Assembly (NCBI RefSeq): GCF_042956465.1 | Contig: NZ_JBIBGL010000034.1 | Location: forward strand, 9,619 to 73,618 | Source: Embleya sp042956465 | GTDB lineage: Bacteria > Actinomycetota > Actinomycetes > Streptomycetales > Streptomycetaceae | Direction: 5' to 3' | Length of the DNA stretch: 64,000 bases | In this document: piece by piece, positions 51,793-61,800 of the stretch | Numbering within the stretch: position 1 is the first letter of the stretch | How the letters are laid out: every line of letters starts with the position of its first letter | The notes under the pieces: model-generated | What the model saw: the letters and a program-made list of their open reading frames with translations, nothing else | Told to the model about the DNA's origin: nothing | Database searches by the model: none | Translations under genes and position numbers: made by a program

Positions 51793-52471
51793 TGAAGCAG
51801 TCGCGCAGCGTATTCGAAAGACCTGAGGCGATATTGCGAAAAAGGCTTTCGAGAATCATCCGACACCGTTTCGGGGGTATGGAAGGACATCCGCGCACCG
51901 CGTCGACCGCATGCTCGACCGGCCCCGTGTCCACCTGGTGTAAGGGCTGTGACCTGCGCCTACAACGGGATGCCCAGGGCTCGTCCACACCTGCGCGGCA
52001 GCGGCCCCCCGGACCGCCCGTCCCGCTTTTCTCATTCTCTGGAAAATCCCGCAACGAACTCGAAACGGGATTCCGGCAATCCTGCACGCGGATCGACAAA
52101 CCTGCGAATCGACGTGACATTCCCCTTGCCTGGGAAATATGTGCGCCCGTGTTGCGGCGATTCCACAAAATAGACGCGGAGTCGTCCGCGCGACACGGAT
52201 CTGAGCATCATCTGAGGTTTCGCATGCAGAGACTCGGGTGAATCCGGCATTGCCCGCAAAAGCCCTGAGGTCGCCATGACGGACAATGCGGCACCATGCG
52301 CAGGCCGCCCTGCAGTCGACCGGAAACCGACCGGCAGCCGATCCGTGAACCGCGCCGCGGCCGGCCCGGGAACCATGCCGCAACCGGCCCGTGAGCCGCT
52401 CAGCGGCCGACCCGGAACCATGCCGCAGTCCATCCGGAAGCCCCCGCCGGCCGACCCGCGACGCCCCCGCC
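51793..52471. other. 679-bp gene-free stretch, AT-richer than the surroundings
   Basis: Upstream of the low-complexity-tail gene and downstream of the ligase-like gene. No frame shows the GC-rich third positions of real genes. From 51820 to 52260 it is clearly richer in A/T (for example GGAAAATCCC, GAAATATGTG), as promoter or regulatory DNA would be. At 52365-52428 there are two near-copies of CCCGGAACCATGCCGCA about 46 bases apart, part of an imperfect tandem repeat. I see no tRNA and no hairpin strong enough for an ncRNA call. Confidence 0.6.
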
Positions 52472-53485
52472 CTAAACGCCCCCGCGCGCCAATCGTGCCC
52501 GCAACTCCGGATCCGGACCGGCCGTCGCCGCCCCCGTCAGCAACCCGACCGCCACCAACACCACCGGAAACTCCGCCACATAGTCGATCGACGCCTGCGC
52601 CACGAACGCCGTGAACGTCGCCGACCCGACCACCACCACCGCGACCGGTTGCGGCGAGCGCCACAACCGCACGTACACCCACCCCACCAGCGCCACCAGA
52701 CACAGGGCGCCGGGCAGCCCCTGCTCGGCGCCCTGCCGCAACCACAACGAGTGCGCCGAGTGCACGTCCGCGTCCGAACTCGCCGTCGGACTGTTCGTCA
52801 CGAACATCCCCGGGCCCGTCCCGCGCAGCGGATGTCTCTTCGTCAGATGTACGCCGTCGCCCCACAGTTGCACCCGACGCTCGGTCAGACCGGCCTCGGC
52901 GGCGCCCTCCAGGCCACCCGTGCGCGTACCGAGCGCTCCGAGCACCACGGTGCCCAGCCCCACGCCGACCACACACACCGCAGACACCAGCACGACCGTG
53001 CCCTTGCGCCGCACCGCGGCCGACAACAACCCGGCCGGCAACACCACAAGCGCACCCACCGCCGCCGCCACCGAACGCGTCGCGAACGCAGCGAGTACCA
53101 ACAACCCCGCCAATAACAGGATTTCACCCCGCCGCCGATCGGACGCGGCGACCAGCGCGGCCAGACACGCGGCCCCCACCGCCTGCGCCACCAACGCGCC
53201 GTTCGCATTCCCGTAGTGCAACGGCGGCGCAGTCGCGTCCCCGCTCAACGCACCCGGCCACAACATCAACATCCCCGCCACCGCGCCGGCGACCACCGCC
53301 GGCGGCAGTAACGCCGAACGCGCGCCGAGCAATCGCCCCAGCACATACCCACCGACCACGGCCGACAGCGCGAACAAGAACGCCGCCGGCTCACCGGCCC
53401 GATTCGCCGCCGCCACCAGTGCCCACATCGCGGTCGTCGCGACCACGCCCGTGCCCAGCAGATCAAGCCGGGACAGATACCGCAC
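52472..53485 (-). CDS. O-antigen ligase/polymerase-family membrane protein
   Basis: 337 residues from GTG 53483-53485 with CGGAG upstream. A frame start at 53596 would add 37 residues, but those codons mostly lack G/C in third position, unlike the rest, so the shorter form is preferred. About nine membrane segments. The family signature region is the large loop ERRVQLWGDGVHLTKRHPLRGTGPGMFV followed by AHSLWLRQGAEQGLPG, matching Wzy_C proteins (His in NxxL/HNxxL position). It joins or polymerises glycan repeats on the outer face of the membrane. Confidence 0.88.
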   Translation of the reverse strand: MRYLSRLDLLGTGVVATTAMWALVAAANRAGEPAAFLFALSAVVGGYVLGRLLGARSALLPPAVVAGAVAGMLMLWPGALSGDATAPPLHYGNANGALVAQAVGAACLAALVAASDRRRGEILLLAGLLVLAAFATRSVAAAVGALVVLPAGLLSAAVRRKGTVVLVSAVCVVGVGLGTVVLGALGTRTGGLEGAAEAGLTERRVQLWGDGVHLTKRHPLRGTGPGMFVTNSPTASSDADVHSAHSLWLRQGAEQGLPGALCLVALVGWVYVRLWRSPQPVAVVVVGSATFTAFVAQASIDYVAEFPVVLVAVGLLTGAATAGPDPELRARLARGGV

Positions 53486-53628
53486 CGAACTCCGGACCCG
53501 ACGGTCCCCTTCCCGGTCAACACCCACCGCACAACCCGCTTCCGCTCGACGAACCGGACCCAATTCGTACCCGCGCCCGCGTGCGCGTGTGCTCATCCCG
53601 GCCGCCCGGCGATGCCAGGATGTCCCCC

Positions 53629-54246
53629 ATGCCGCTCTACATCTGCGGGGCCGGCGGCGTCGGCCGCGAAGCCCTCGACGCCGCGCTCGCCAACACGCTC
53701 ACCGTCACCGCGTTCCTCGACGACGCCCGCGCCGGCGAAATAGTGCGCGGCCTGCCGGTGCTGGGCCCGGGCGAAGTCGACTCCGGCGACTACCTGGTCG
53801 GCATCGCCGCCCCGGCGGCCCGCGCCCGACTGGCCCTCCTGCTCGACGAACGCGGCCTGCGCGCCGTCACCCTCGTGCACCCGCGCGCGGTGATCTCGCC
53901 GGAGACCACGATCGCCGCCGGCTGCCTGATCCAGGCCAACGCGCACGTCTCCAGCAGCGTCACCCTGGGCCTGCACGCGCAGGTCCACTACAACGCCACC
54001 ATCGGACACGACGCCGTGCTCGACACGCGCAGCACGGTGTACCCGGGCGCGAACATCTCCGGCAATGTGCACCTGTGCGAGGACGTCACCGTCGGCAGCA
54101 ACGCGGTGGTCCTGCAAGGGCTGACCGTCGGTGCCGGCGCCTTCGTCGGCGCGGGCGCCGTGGTCACCCGGGACGTACCGGCGGGCACCACCGTGGTGGG
54201 CTCACCCGCTCGACCGCTGCGCCCGCGCGAGGAGCGGCTCAGCTGA
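53629..54246 (+). CDS. NeuD/PglD-type sugar O/N-acyltransferase (left-handed beta-helix)
   Basis: 205 residues from ATG 53629 (AGGA eight bases upstream; ATG 53620 possible). The N-terminal Rossmann-like part (YICGAGGVGREALDAA) is typical, followed by hexapeptide repeats (VISPETTIAAGCLIQANAHV and onward). The catalytic His is probably in IGHDAVL. It ends with the usual VVGSPARPL. NeuD/PglD enzymes acetylate amino sugars on nucleotide carriers. Divergent from the ligase gene and convergent (8-bp overlap) with the epimerase gene. Confidence 0.92.
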   Translation: MPLYICGAGGVGREALDAALANTLTVTAFLDDARAGEIVRGLPVLGPGEVDSGDYLVGIAAPAARARLALLLDERGLRAVTLVHPRAVISPETTIAAGCLIQANAHVSSSVTLGLHAQVHYNATIGHDAVLDTRSTVYPGANISGNVHLCEDVTVGSNAVVLQGLTVGAGAFVGAGAVVTRDVPAGTTVVGSPARPLRPREERLS

Positions 54247-55174
54247 GCCGAGACCGGAACCACGCGACCGTCTGCGCGAGTCCGTCCCGCAACTCGACCG
54301 GCTCCGCGGTCGGGAACAGCGCGCGCAGCCGCGACCCGTCGGCCTGCGAATCGCGCACGTCGCCGGGCCGCGGCGGTACGTGTTCGACCTCGACCGACTG
54401 CCCGAGCACCTGCGTCAACAGGTCGATCAACGCGTTCAACGAAGTCCGCGAGCCGAACGCCAGGTTGACCGGGATGTCCGAGACCACCCGGCGCAGCACC
54501 GCGTCGGTGAGCACCGCGCAGACGCTGCCGATGTTGGTGAAGTCGCGCGTCTGCTCGCCGTCACCCTGCACGCACAGCGGCCGACCGGCCAACGCCGCGT
54601 CCACGAACCGCGGAATCACCGCCGCATAGGCGTGATCGGCCGGCTGACCGGGCCCGAACACGTTGAAGAAGCGGAACGGCAGCACCGGCAGGTCATAGCA
54701 GTTGCCGTACGCGAGCAGATACGACTCGGTGGCCAACTTGCTGACCGCGTACGGGCTCAGCGGTGCGGTGCGCATGTCCTCCCGCTTGGGCAACTCGCGA
54801 TTGGCGCCGTACACCGACGACGAGGACGCGGCCACCACGTGGATGTTCCCGGCCCGTCGAGCCGCCTCCAGCACCTCCAGCGTGCCGGTCGCGTTGGCGT
54901 GATGGCTGGCCAGCGGTGCCTCCACCGACCGGGGCACCGAGGGCAACGCGGCAAGGTGCACCACCGCCTCCGCGCCGGCGAACGCGTGATCGAGCAACTC
55001 CGGCTCCAGGATCGATCCCTGATGCAACGTCACCTTCAGGCCGGCCAGACTTTCGAGCGACCCCGTGGACAGGTCGTCGACCACGTGCACGTCGCGCACG
55101 ACGTCGTGGTCCTGCAACGCGGCGGCCAGATTCGAGCCGATGAAACCGGCGCCGCCGGTGATCACTACCTTCAC
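54239..55174 (-). CDS. NAD-dependent sugar epimerase/dehydratase (GalE-like, extended SDR)
   Basis: 311 residues from GTG 55172-55174 with GGGGGGAC upstream. GGAGFIGSN binds the dinucleotide; the catalytic triad is ASSSSVYG (Ser/Thr), Tyr142 and Lys146 in SPYAVSK. The FFNVFGPGQ and DFTNIGSV segments are typical of UDP-glucose/GlcNAc 4-epimerases. It would supply an NDP-sugar to the polysaccharide genes. Its end overlaps the acyltransferase gene by eight bases on the other strand. Confidence 0.94.
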   Translation of the reverse strand: MKVVITGGAGFIGSNLAAALQDHDVVRDVHVVDDLSTGSLESLAGLKVTLHQGSILEPELLDHAFAGAEAVVHLAALPSVPRSVEAPLASHHANATGTLEVLEAARRAGNIHVVAASSSSVYGANRELPKREDMRTAPLSPYAVSKLATESYLLAYGNCYDLPVLPFRFFNVFGPGQPADHAYAAVIPRFVDAALAGRPLCVQGDGEQTRDFTNIGSVCAVLTDAVLRRVVSDIPVNLAFGSRTSLNALIDLLTQVLGQSVEVEHVPPRPGDVRDSQADGSRLRALFPTAEPVELRDGLAQTVAWFRSRLS

Positions 55175-55400
55175 AAAGTCCCCCCGGACCATCGTGCGGA
55201 ACCATCCCCGCCGGTGCCTGTGATTCGAACTCCCCCAAGTCCGACCCGAGGCCGACCCACCCCCGGTTCCCGCACTGTACCCACGGCCCGCTTCACGAGA
55301 GGGCAAAACCCGGACAACAGGCCGGAACGTGCGCCACACTTTCCCCTATCTCGGACCCGGGACACCGCCCCGGGAACCGAAGTTGGGGTGGGGGACACTC

Positions 55401-58400
55401 ATGAACATGCCCAGGCCACGGCTGCGCAGAGCAACGATTCCAACGCTGTTCGCGTTGTTGCTCGCGCTCACCGTCGCGGCTCCGAACACACCGAAGGCAT
55501 CCGCGGGGCCCTGTGACGCACCGGTCACCAACGCGGTCGTCTGCGAGAACAGCAAGACCGGCAACCCGCGGACCGAATGGGACGTCAGCGGCGCCGGCAG
55601 CACCTCCATCCAGGGCTTCTCCACCGACATCAGCGTCAATGCCGGTGGCCAGATCAAGTTCCGGATCGACACCACCGCGAGCTCCTACCGCGTCGACATC
55701 TACCGGCTCGGTTGGTACAACGGCAGCGGCGCCCGCAAGGTCTACACGATCCCCGCCTCGGCGGTGACCCCACGTGATCAGCCGAACTGCGACACCGACA
55801 ACCTGGTGACCGGACTGATCGACTGCTCGAACTGGACCGACTCCGCGTCCTGGACCGTACCCGCCGACGCGGCCTCGGGCTACTACATCGCCAAACCCAC
55901 GCGCACCGACGGCTCTTCGGGCGCGAGCCACATCCCGTTCGTGGTCCGCAACGACGCGTCGCACTCGGCGCTGCTGATGCAGGCATCCGACACCACCTGG
56001 CAGGCGTACAACGCCTACGGCGGCAACGACCTCTACACCGGACAACCGGTGGGGCGGGCCTACAAGGTCAGCTACAACCGGCCCTTCACCACGCGGGCCG
56101 ACAACCCCGCGGACTCGCTGTTCAACGCCGAATTCGCGATGTTGCGCTTCCTGGAACGCAACGGCTACGACGTCACGTACTCGACCGGTGTCGATACCGA
56201 CCGACGCGGCCAACTGATCAAGAACCACCAGGTGTTCCTGTCGGTGGGCCACGACGAATACTGGTCCGGCGCACAACGGGCCAACGTCGAGGCGGCCCGC
56301 GACGCGGGCGTCAACCTCGCCTTCTTCTCCGGCAACGAGGTGTTCTGGAAGACCCGTTGGGAGAACGGCGGGATCAACGGGAACGGCCCCGACCACCGCA
56401 ACCTGGTGGCGTACAAGGACACCCACGCCAACCAGTCGATCGACCCGCTCGGCCCGTCCGTGTGGACCGGCACCTGGCGCGACCCGCGCTTCTCGCCACC
56501 CGGTGACGGCGGTCGGCCGGAGAACAACCTCACCGGCACCATCTTCACCGTCAACTGCTGTACGACCGACATGAACGCCAACGGCGCCGACGGCCGGCTG
56601 CGGCTGTGGCGGAACACCCGCCTGGCCACCCTCGGCCTCACCGCACAAACGACGCTCGGAAGCGGAACCCTCGGCTACGAATGGGACTCCGACCTGGACA
56701 ACGGCGCCCGACCCGCGGGCCTGATCCGGCTCTCCACCACGGTCAAGTCCGGCATGTCGGTGCTCCAGGACCAGGGTTCGACCTACGCCGACGGCAGCTC
56801 GAAGCACAGTCTGACCCTGTACCGCGCACCCAGCGGCGCCCTCGTCTTCGGCGCGGGCACCGTGCAGTGGGCGTGGGGCCTGGACGTCTACCGGGTCGGC
56901 GCCAACGGCACCGTGGACACCGCGATGCAGCAGGCCACGATCAACCTCTTCGCCGACATGGGCGTACAGCCGGGCAGCCTGATGACCGGCATGGTCGCGG
57001 CCGTCAAGAGCACCGACACCACACCGCCCGTCTCGACCATCACCGCGCCCACCAACGGCGGCAGCCTGCCCGCGAACAGCAACGTGACGATCACCGGCAC
57101 CGCGACCGACACCGGCGGCAAGGTCGGCGGCGTCGAGGTCTCGGTGGACAACGGCGCCACCTGGCACCCCGCCACCACCGGCCGGGAGAGCTGGACCTAC
57201 GTGTTCACCACCGGCCCGGGCGGCTCGCTCACTCTCAAGACCCGGGCCACCGACGACAGCGCCCGCACCGAAACCCCGTCCGCCGGCGTCACCGTCACCA
57301 TCGGCGGCCCGCCGCAACCCGTCGTGTGCCCGTGCACCTTGTGGACGCCGACCGACCAACCCTCGTCCGGTCCCGACCCGGACACCGCCGCCACCGAACT
57401 CGGCGTCAAGTTCCAGCCCGACCGGGCCGGCTTCATCACCGGAATCCGCTTCTGGAAGGACGCCGCGAACACGGGCACCCACACCGGGACGCTGTGGTCC
57501 TCGTCCGGCACCCAACTGGCCACCGCCACATTCCCCGGCGAGACCGCGTCCGGCTGGCAGCAGGTGAACTTCGGCCAGGCCGTACCGGTCACCGCCGGAA
57601 CCACCTACGTAGCGTCCTACCAGGCACCCAACGGCAGATACAGCGCCGACCAGGGCGGCCTGAGCGCCGCGCACATCCGCGGCCCGCTCACCGCGCCGGC
57701 GAGCAACACCGCCGGCGGCAACGGGGTGTACCGCTACGGCACCGGGTTCCCGACCTCGACCTGGAACGACGCCAACTTCTGGGTCGATCCGGTGTTCACC
57801 ACCTCCGACACCACCCCGACCGGCCCCGCACCCGTGGTCACCGCGACCACCCCGGCAAACGGAGCGATCACGGCCCCGGTCGGCGGCAACCTCACCGCGA
57901 CCTTCGACCTCGCGGTACAGCCCGCGACGATCGTGTGGTCGCTCACCAAGTCGGACAACAGCACCGTCGCCGGCACCGCGAGCTACAACGCCGGGACCAG
58001 GACCGCAACCTTCGATCCGACCGCCGACCTGGCCCCGGGCACGTCGTACACGGTCACGCTCGGCGGCGCACAAACCGCCGAGGGCACCCCGATGGCCCCC
58101 CGGACCTGGTCCTTCACCACGGCCGGCGGCACGCCACCGCCGACCTGCGACCCCTCGTGCACGATCTGGCCCGCCACCGCGACGCCGGCCGTGCTCTCCG
58201 ACACCGACACCACCGGCATCCAACTCGGCGTCAAATTCAGCAGCACCGTCCCCGGTAAGGTCACCGGACTGCGGTTCTACAAGGGCCCCGGCAACACCGG
58301 CACGCACACCGGCACGATCTGGTCCACCCAGGGCAGCATCCTGACCAGCGCGGTCTTCGGCAGCGAAACCGCCTCCGGCTGGCAACAGGTGAACTTCACC

Positions 58401-58634
58401 CAGCCGGTCCAGATCGCCGCCAACACCACCTACGTGGCCTCGTACTACGCCCCCCAGGGCCGGTATTCCTCCACGGAGGGCGGCCTGACCGCGGCGGGCG
58501 GCACCGGGCCGATCAAGGCAGCCGCGTCCGGAAGCGTCGGCGGCAACGGCGTGTACGTCTACGGGACCGGCTTCCCCACCAGCACCTGGAACGACAGCAA
58601 CTACTGGGTCGACGTCGTCTTCACCACCAACTAG
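55401..58634 (+). CDS. Secreted multidomain protein: N,N-dimethylformamidase-like domain, Ig, DUF4082, SbsA-Ig, DUF4082
   Basis: 1077 residues from ATG 55401 (GGGG upstream; ATG 55407 also possible). Signal peptide at 1-35 (Arg-rich, then LFALLLALTVAA). Residues about 85-530 match the large domain of N,N-dimethylformamidase-type proteins (YRVDIYRLGWYNGSGARKV, SVGHDEYWSGAQRANVEAA, FFSGNEVFWKTRWE). An Ig-like module (534-637), DUF4082 (about 643-800), an SbsA-type Ig (810-907) and a second DUF4082 (914-1077) ending NYWVDVVF follow. Probably an extracellular glycan-binding or modifying protein; the enzymatic substrate is unknown. Confidence 0.92.
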   Translation: MNMPRPRLRRATIPTLFALLLALTVAAPNTPKASAGPCDAPVTNAVVCENSKTGNPRTEWDVSGAGSTSIQGFSTDISVNAGGQIKFRIDTTASSYRVDIYRLGWYNGSGARKVYTIPASAVTPRDQPNCDTDNLVTGLIDCSNWTDSASWTVPADAASGYYIAKPTRTDGSSGASHIPFVVRNDASHSALLMQASDTTWQAYNAYGGNDLYTGQPVGRAYKVSYNRPFTTRADNPADSLFNAEFAMLRFLERNGYDVTYSTGVDTDRRGQLIKNHQVFLSVGHDEYWSGAQRANVEAARDAGVNLAFFSGNEVFWKTRWENGGINGNGPDHRNLVAYKDTHANQSIDPLGPSVWTGTWRDPRFSPPGDGGRPENNLTGTIFTVNCCTTDMNANGADGRLRLWRNTRLATLGLTAQTTLGSGTLGYEWDSDLDNGARPAGLIRLSTTVKSGMSVLQDQGSTYADGSSKHSLTLYRAPSGALVFGAGTVQWAWGLDVYRVGANGTVDTAMQQATINLFADMGVQPGSLMTGMVAAVKSTDTTPPVSTITAPTNGGSLPANSNVTITGTATDTGGKVGGVEVSVDNGATWHPATTGRESWTYVFTTGPGGSLTLKTRATDDSARTETPSAGVTVTIGGPPQPVVCPCTLWTPTDQPSSGPDPDTAATELGVKFQPDRAGFITGIRFWKDAANTGTHTGTLWSSSGTQLATATFPGETASGWQQVNFGQAVPVTAGTTYVASYQAPNGRYSADQGGLSAAHIRGPLTAPASNTAGGNGVYRYGTGFPTSTWNDANFWVDPVFTTSDTTPTGPAPVVTATTPANGAITAPVGGNLTATFDLAVQPATIVWSLTKSDNSTVAGTASYNAGTRTATFDPTADLAPGTSYTVTLGGAQTAEGTPMAPRTWSFTTAGGTPPPTCDPSCTIWPATATPAVLSDTDTTGIQLGVKFSSTVPGKVTGLRFYKGPGNTGTHTGTIWSTQGSILTSAVFGSETASGWQQVNFTQPVQIAANTTYVASYYAPQGRYSSTEGGLTAAGGTGPIKAAASGSVGGNGVYVYGTGFPTSTWNDSNYWVDVVFTTN

Positions 58635-58743
58635 CCACAGCGGTACCGGGACACCCGACGGACCCGACACCGGGCACCGAAACCGACCGACGCACAGCGG
58701 TACCGGATCCCCGAGCGACCCGGCACCGAGTACCGAACCGGCA

Positions 58744-58766
58744 GCCGGCGGCATCGATCCGCCGGC
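58744..58766 (+). terminator. Hairpin between the two large exoprotein genes
   Basis: GCCGGCGG (58744-58751) and CCGCCGGC (58759-58766) with a 7-base loop, about 110 bases after the first exoprotein stop. Two loose copies of CACAGCGGTACCGG lie before it. Confidence 0.5.
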
Positions 58767-58865
58767 GGCCGGCCTCGGGAGGCCGCGGCGACCCGACTTC
58801 GGCGCGCCGCGCACCCCTCCCGACCATACGAACCGACCGTCATGCCATTGAGGAGCACCAACTCG

Positions 58866-61800
58866 ATGAAGGCTGCCCGCGCCAGGACCAGATCGGGTCA
58901 CCGACAACGCAGAGGGACGTGGACGAGCATCGCGTTCGCCGCGATCGGCGCGTTGCTGTTCACCTTGTTCGCACCGATCACCGCGGCCCAGGCCGCGCCA
59001 TGCAGTCCGTGCTCGCTGTTCGCCGGCGCCGCCCCGACCGGCGCCGTGACCGACACCGACGCGGTGGCCGTCGAGGTGGGGGTGCGCTTCAGGCCCGCCG
59101 GCAACGGCACCATCACCCAGATCAAGTTCTGGAAGGACGCCGGCAACACCGGCACCCACACCGGCCGGATCTGGAACACCACGACCGGCACCGCGACCTC
59201 GGTGACCTTCATCGACGAGAGCGCGTCCGGCTGGCAGACGGCGAACTTCACACCCCCGATCCCGGTCGCCGCCGGGTCCACCTACATCGCCTCCTACGTC
59301 GCACCGGTCGGCCGCTACACGGTCACCGACAACTTCTTCGCCACCGACCACACCGTCGAACAACTCGTCGCCCCGGCGAGCAACGGCACCCAGGGCAACG
59401 GCGTCTACACCTACAACCCCGGCAGCGGCATGCCGACCGACTCCTACCAGGCCGGCAACTACTGGGTGGACGTCTCCTTCGTCCCCGGCGCCGACACCAC
59501 GCCGCCCACGGTCACCCAGACCACACCGGCCGCGGGCGCCACCGGAGTGGCCACCGCCGCACCGTTGTCCGCGACCTTCAGCGAGCCGGTACAGCCCGCC
59601 ACCGTGCAGTGGGCGGTCGGCCGAACGGGCGGCCCGGCCGTCACCGGCACCACCACGTACAGCGGCAACACCGCGACCTTCCAGCCCACCACGGCGCTCG
59701 CCGTGTCCACCGGCTACACCGTCACGATCAGCGGCGCCAAGGACGCCGCGGGCAACACCATGGCCGCCAAGTCCTGGTCCTTCACCACCGGCACCGGCAG
59801 CAGCCAGTCCGTGGAGACCAGCATCTGGACCGGCCCGGTCAGCCCGAGCACGCCCAACCAGACCGACAACAACAGCGTCGAGGTCGGCGTCAAGTTCCGC
59901 ACCACCACCGACGGCCAGATCAAGTCGATCAGGTTCTGGAAGCTCACGGGCAGCACCGGCCCGTACGCGGTCAGCCTCTGGGACAAGAACACCCAGACCC
60001 GCCTGGCCACCGTGCCCAACGTGAACCGGACCGGCAGCGGCTGGCAGAGCGTCGACCTGCCCACCCCGATCACCGTGCACGCCGGCGTCACCTACGTCGC
60101 GTCCTACTTCGCGCCCAACGGCAACTACCCGGCCAACACCGGCTCGTTCTCCCAGCCCGTCGGCAACTCGATGATCACGGCCCTGGCCGACGGCGTCGAC
60201 GGCGGCAACGGCGTGTACAAGTACAACGCCGGCAGCGTCTACCCGACGGACAGCTGGAACGGCAGCAACTACTGGGTGGACGTGGTCTTCAGCACCAACG
60301 CCGAGGACACCGTCGCCCCCGCGGTCACCGACATGACGCCGACACCGAACGCCAACGGCGTGCTCTCCGGCATCCAGCCCTCGGTGACCTTCAGCGAACC
60401 GCTCAAGCCCACCGGCCTGAGCTTCCTGCTCAAGCGCAACGGCACGGTCGTGCCCGCCGAACTCGAACTCGACAACCCGACCACACCGACCCAACTCACC
60501 CTCAAACCGGACGCCGAACTGGCCTACGGCACGCCGTACACACTCACCGTGAGCGGCATCAAGGACCGATCCGACAACGCGATGCCGGACGCCACCTGGA
60601 GCTTCACCACCGGCCAGGCCCCGCCGACGCCGCCGTGCGACGCGCCCAACACCGGCCCGATCCTGGTGATCAAGGCCGACTCCAACCCGTTCAGCTGCTA
60701 CTACACCGAGATCCTGCGCAGCGAGGGCCTCAACTCGTTCGCGGTCAAGGACGCAAGCGCGGTCACCGCGACCGTACTGAACGGCTACACCACCGTCGTG
60801 CTCGGCGACTTCGCCCCCTCGGCGCAACTGGTCACCGACCTCACCACATGGGTCAACGCGGGCGGCAACCTGATCGCCATGCACCCGCGCGCCGCCCTGG
60901 CCGGCCTGCTCGGCCTGGGCACCTCCGGCGGCTTCCAGGCCAACCAGTACATGAAGGTCGACAGCGGCACCGCCGCCGGCGCCGGCATCTACAGCCAACT
61001 GAGCATGCAGTACCACGGGCCCGCCGACGTCTGGACGGTCCCCGGCGGCGTCGGCACGGTCCGGGTCGCAGACCTGTACACCCGCACCGGCACCAGCCCG
61101 CTGGGCCCGGCCGTGACCACCCGCACCGTGGGCAGCGGCACCGCGTCCGCGTTCACCTACGACCTGGCCCGCTCGATCGTGCAGACCCGCCAGGGCAACC
61201 CGGCCCAAGCCGGCGTCGAGAACGACAACTTCTCCGACAGCGGCGGCCCGCTGATGCGCGCCGACGACATGTTCTACCCGGACTGGATCGACCTCAGCCG
61301 GGTCCAGGTCCCGCAGGCCGACGAGCAGCAGCGCCTGTTCGCCAACCTGATCGAGCTCGGCAACCGCGCCAAGGCCCCGATCCCGCGGACCTGGTACCTG
61401 CCCGGCAACGCCGCCACCACCGCGCCCGACCTGCTCAAGGTCGTGATGGTCTCCACCGGCGACAACCACGGCCAGAACCTCAGCGACATGCAGGGCAGGG
61501 TGACCCGCTACAACAACAACAGCTCCGACCCGGCCTGCGCGAGCCCGATCGCCGCGCTGCGCGACGCCGCGGTACGGAACTGGAAGTGCATGCGCGGCAC
61601 CATCTACGTCTGGGGCCCGGGGCCGCAGGGCACCCAGGCGCCCTCGGTGTCCGACGTCCAGAACTGGACCGCGCAGGGCTTCGAGATCGCCCGCCACGTG
61701 GATCAGAACGGCAGCTGCCCGCAACTTCGCGCGGGCGCGTCCCAGACGGACATCAACGCCGGGCTCGGCGCGGTGTACGAGAACAGCCTGGACGACTTCA

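Noticed and set aside
51792..52241. 149-residue plus-strand frame in the AT-richer gap
   Set aside because: Third positions are not GC-enriched, no Shine-Dalgarno, and it opposes the start of the EccC operon.
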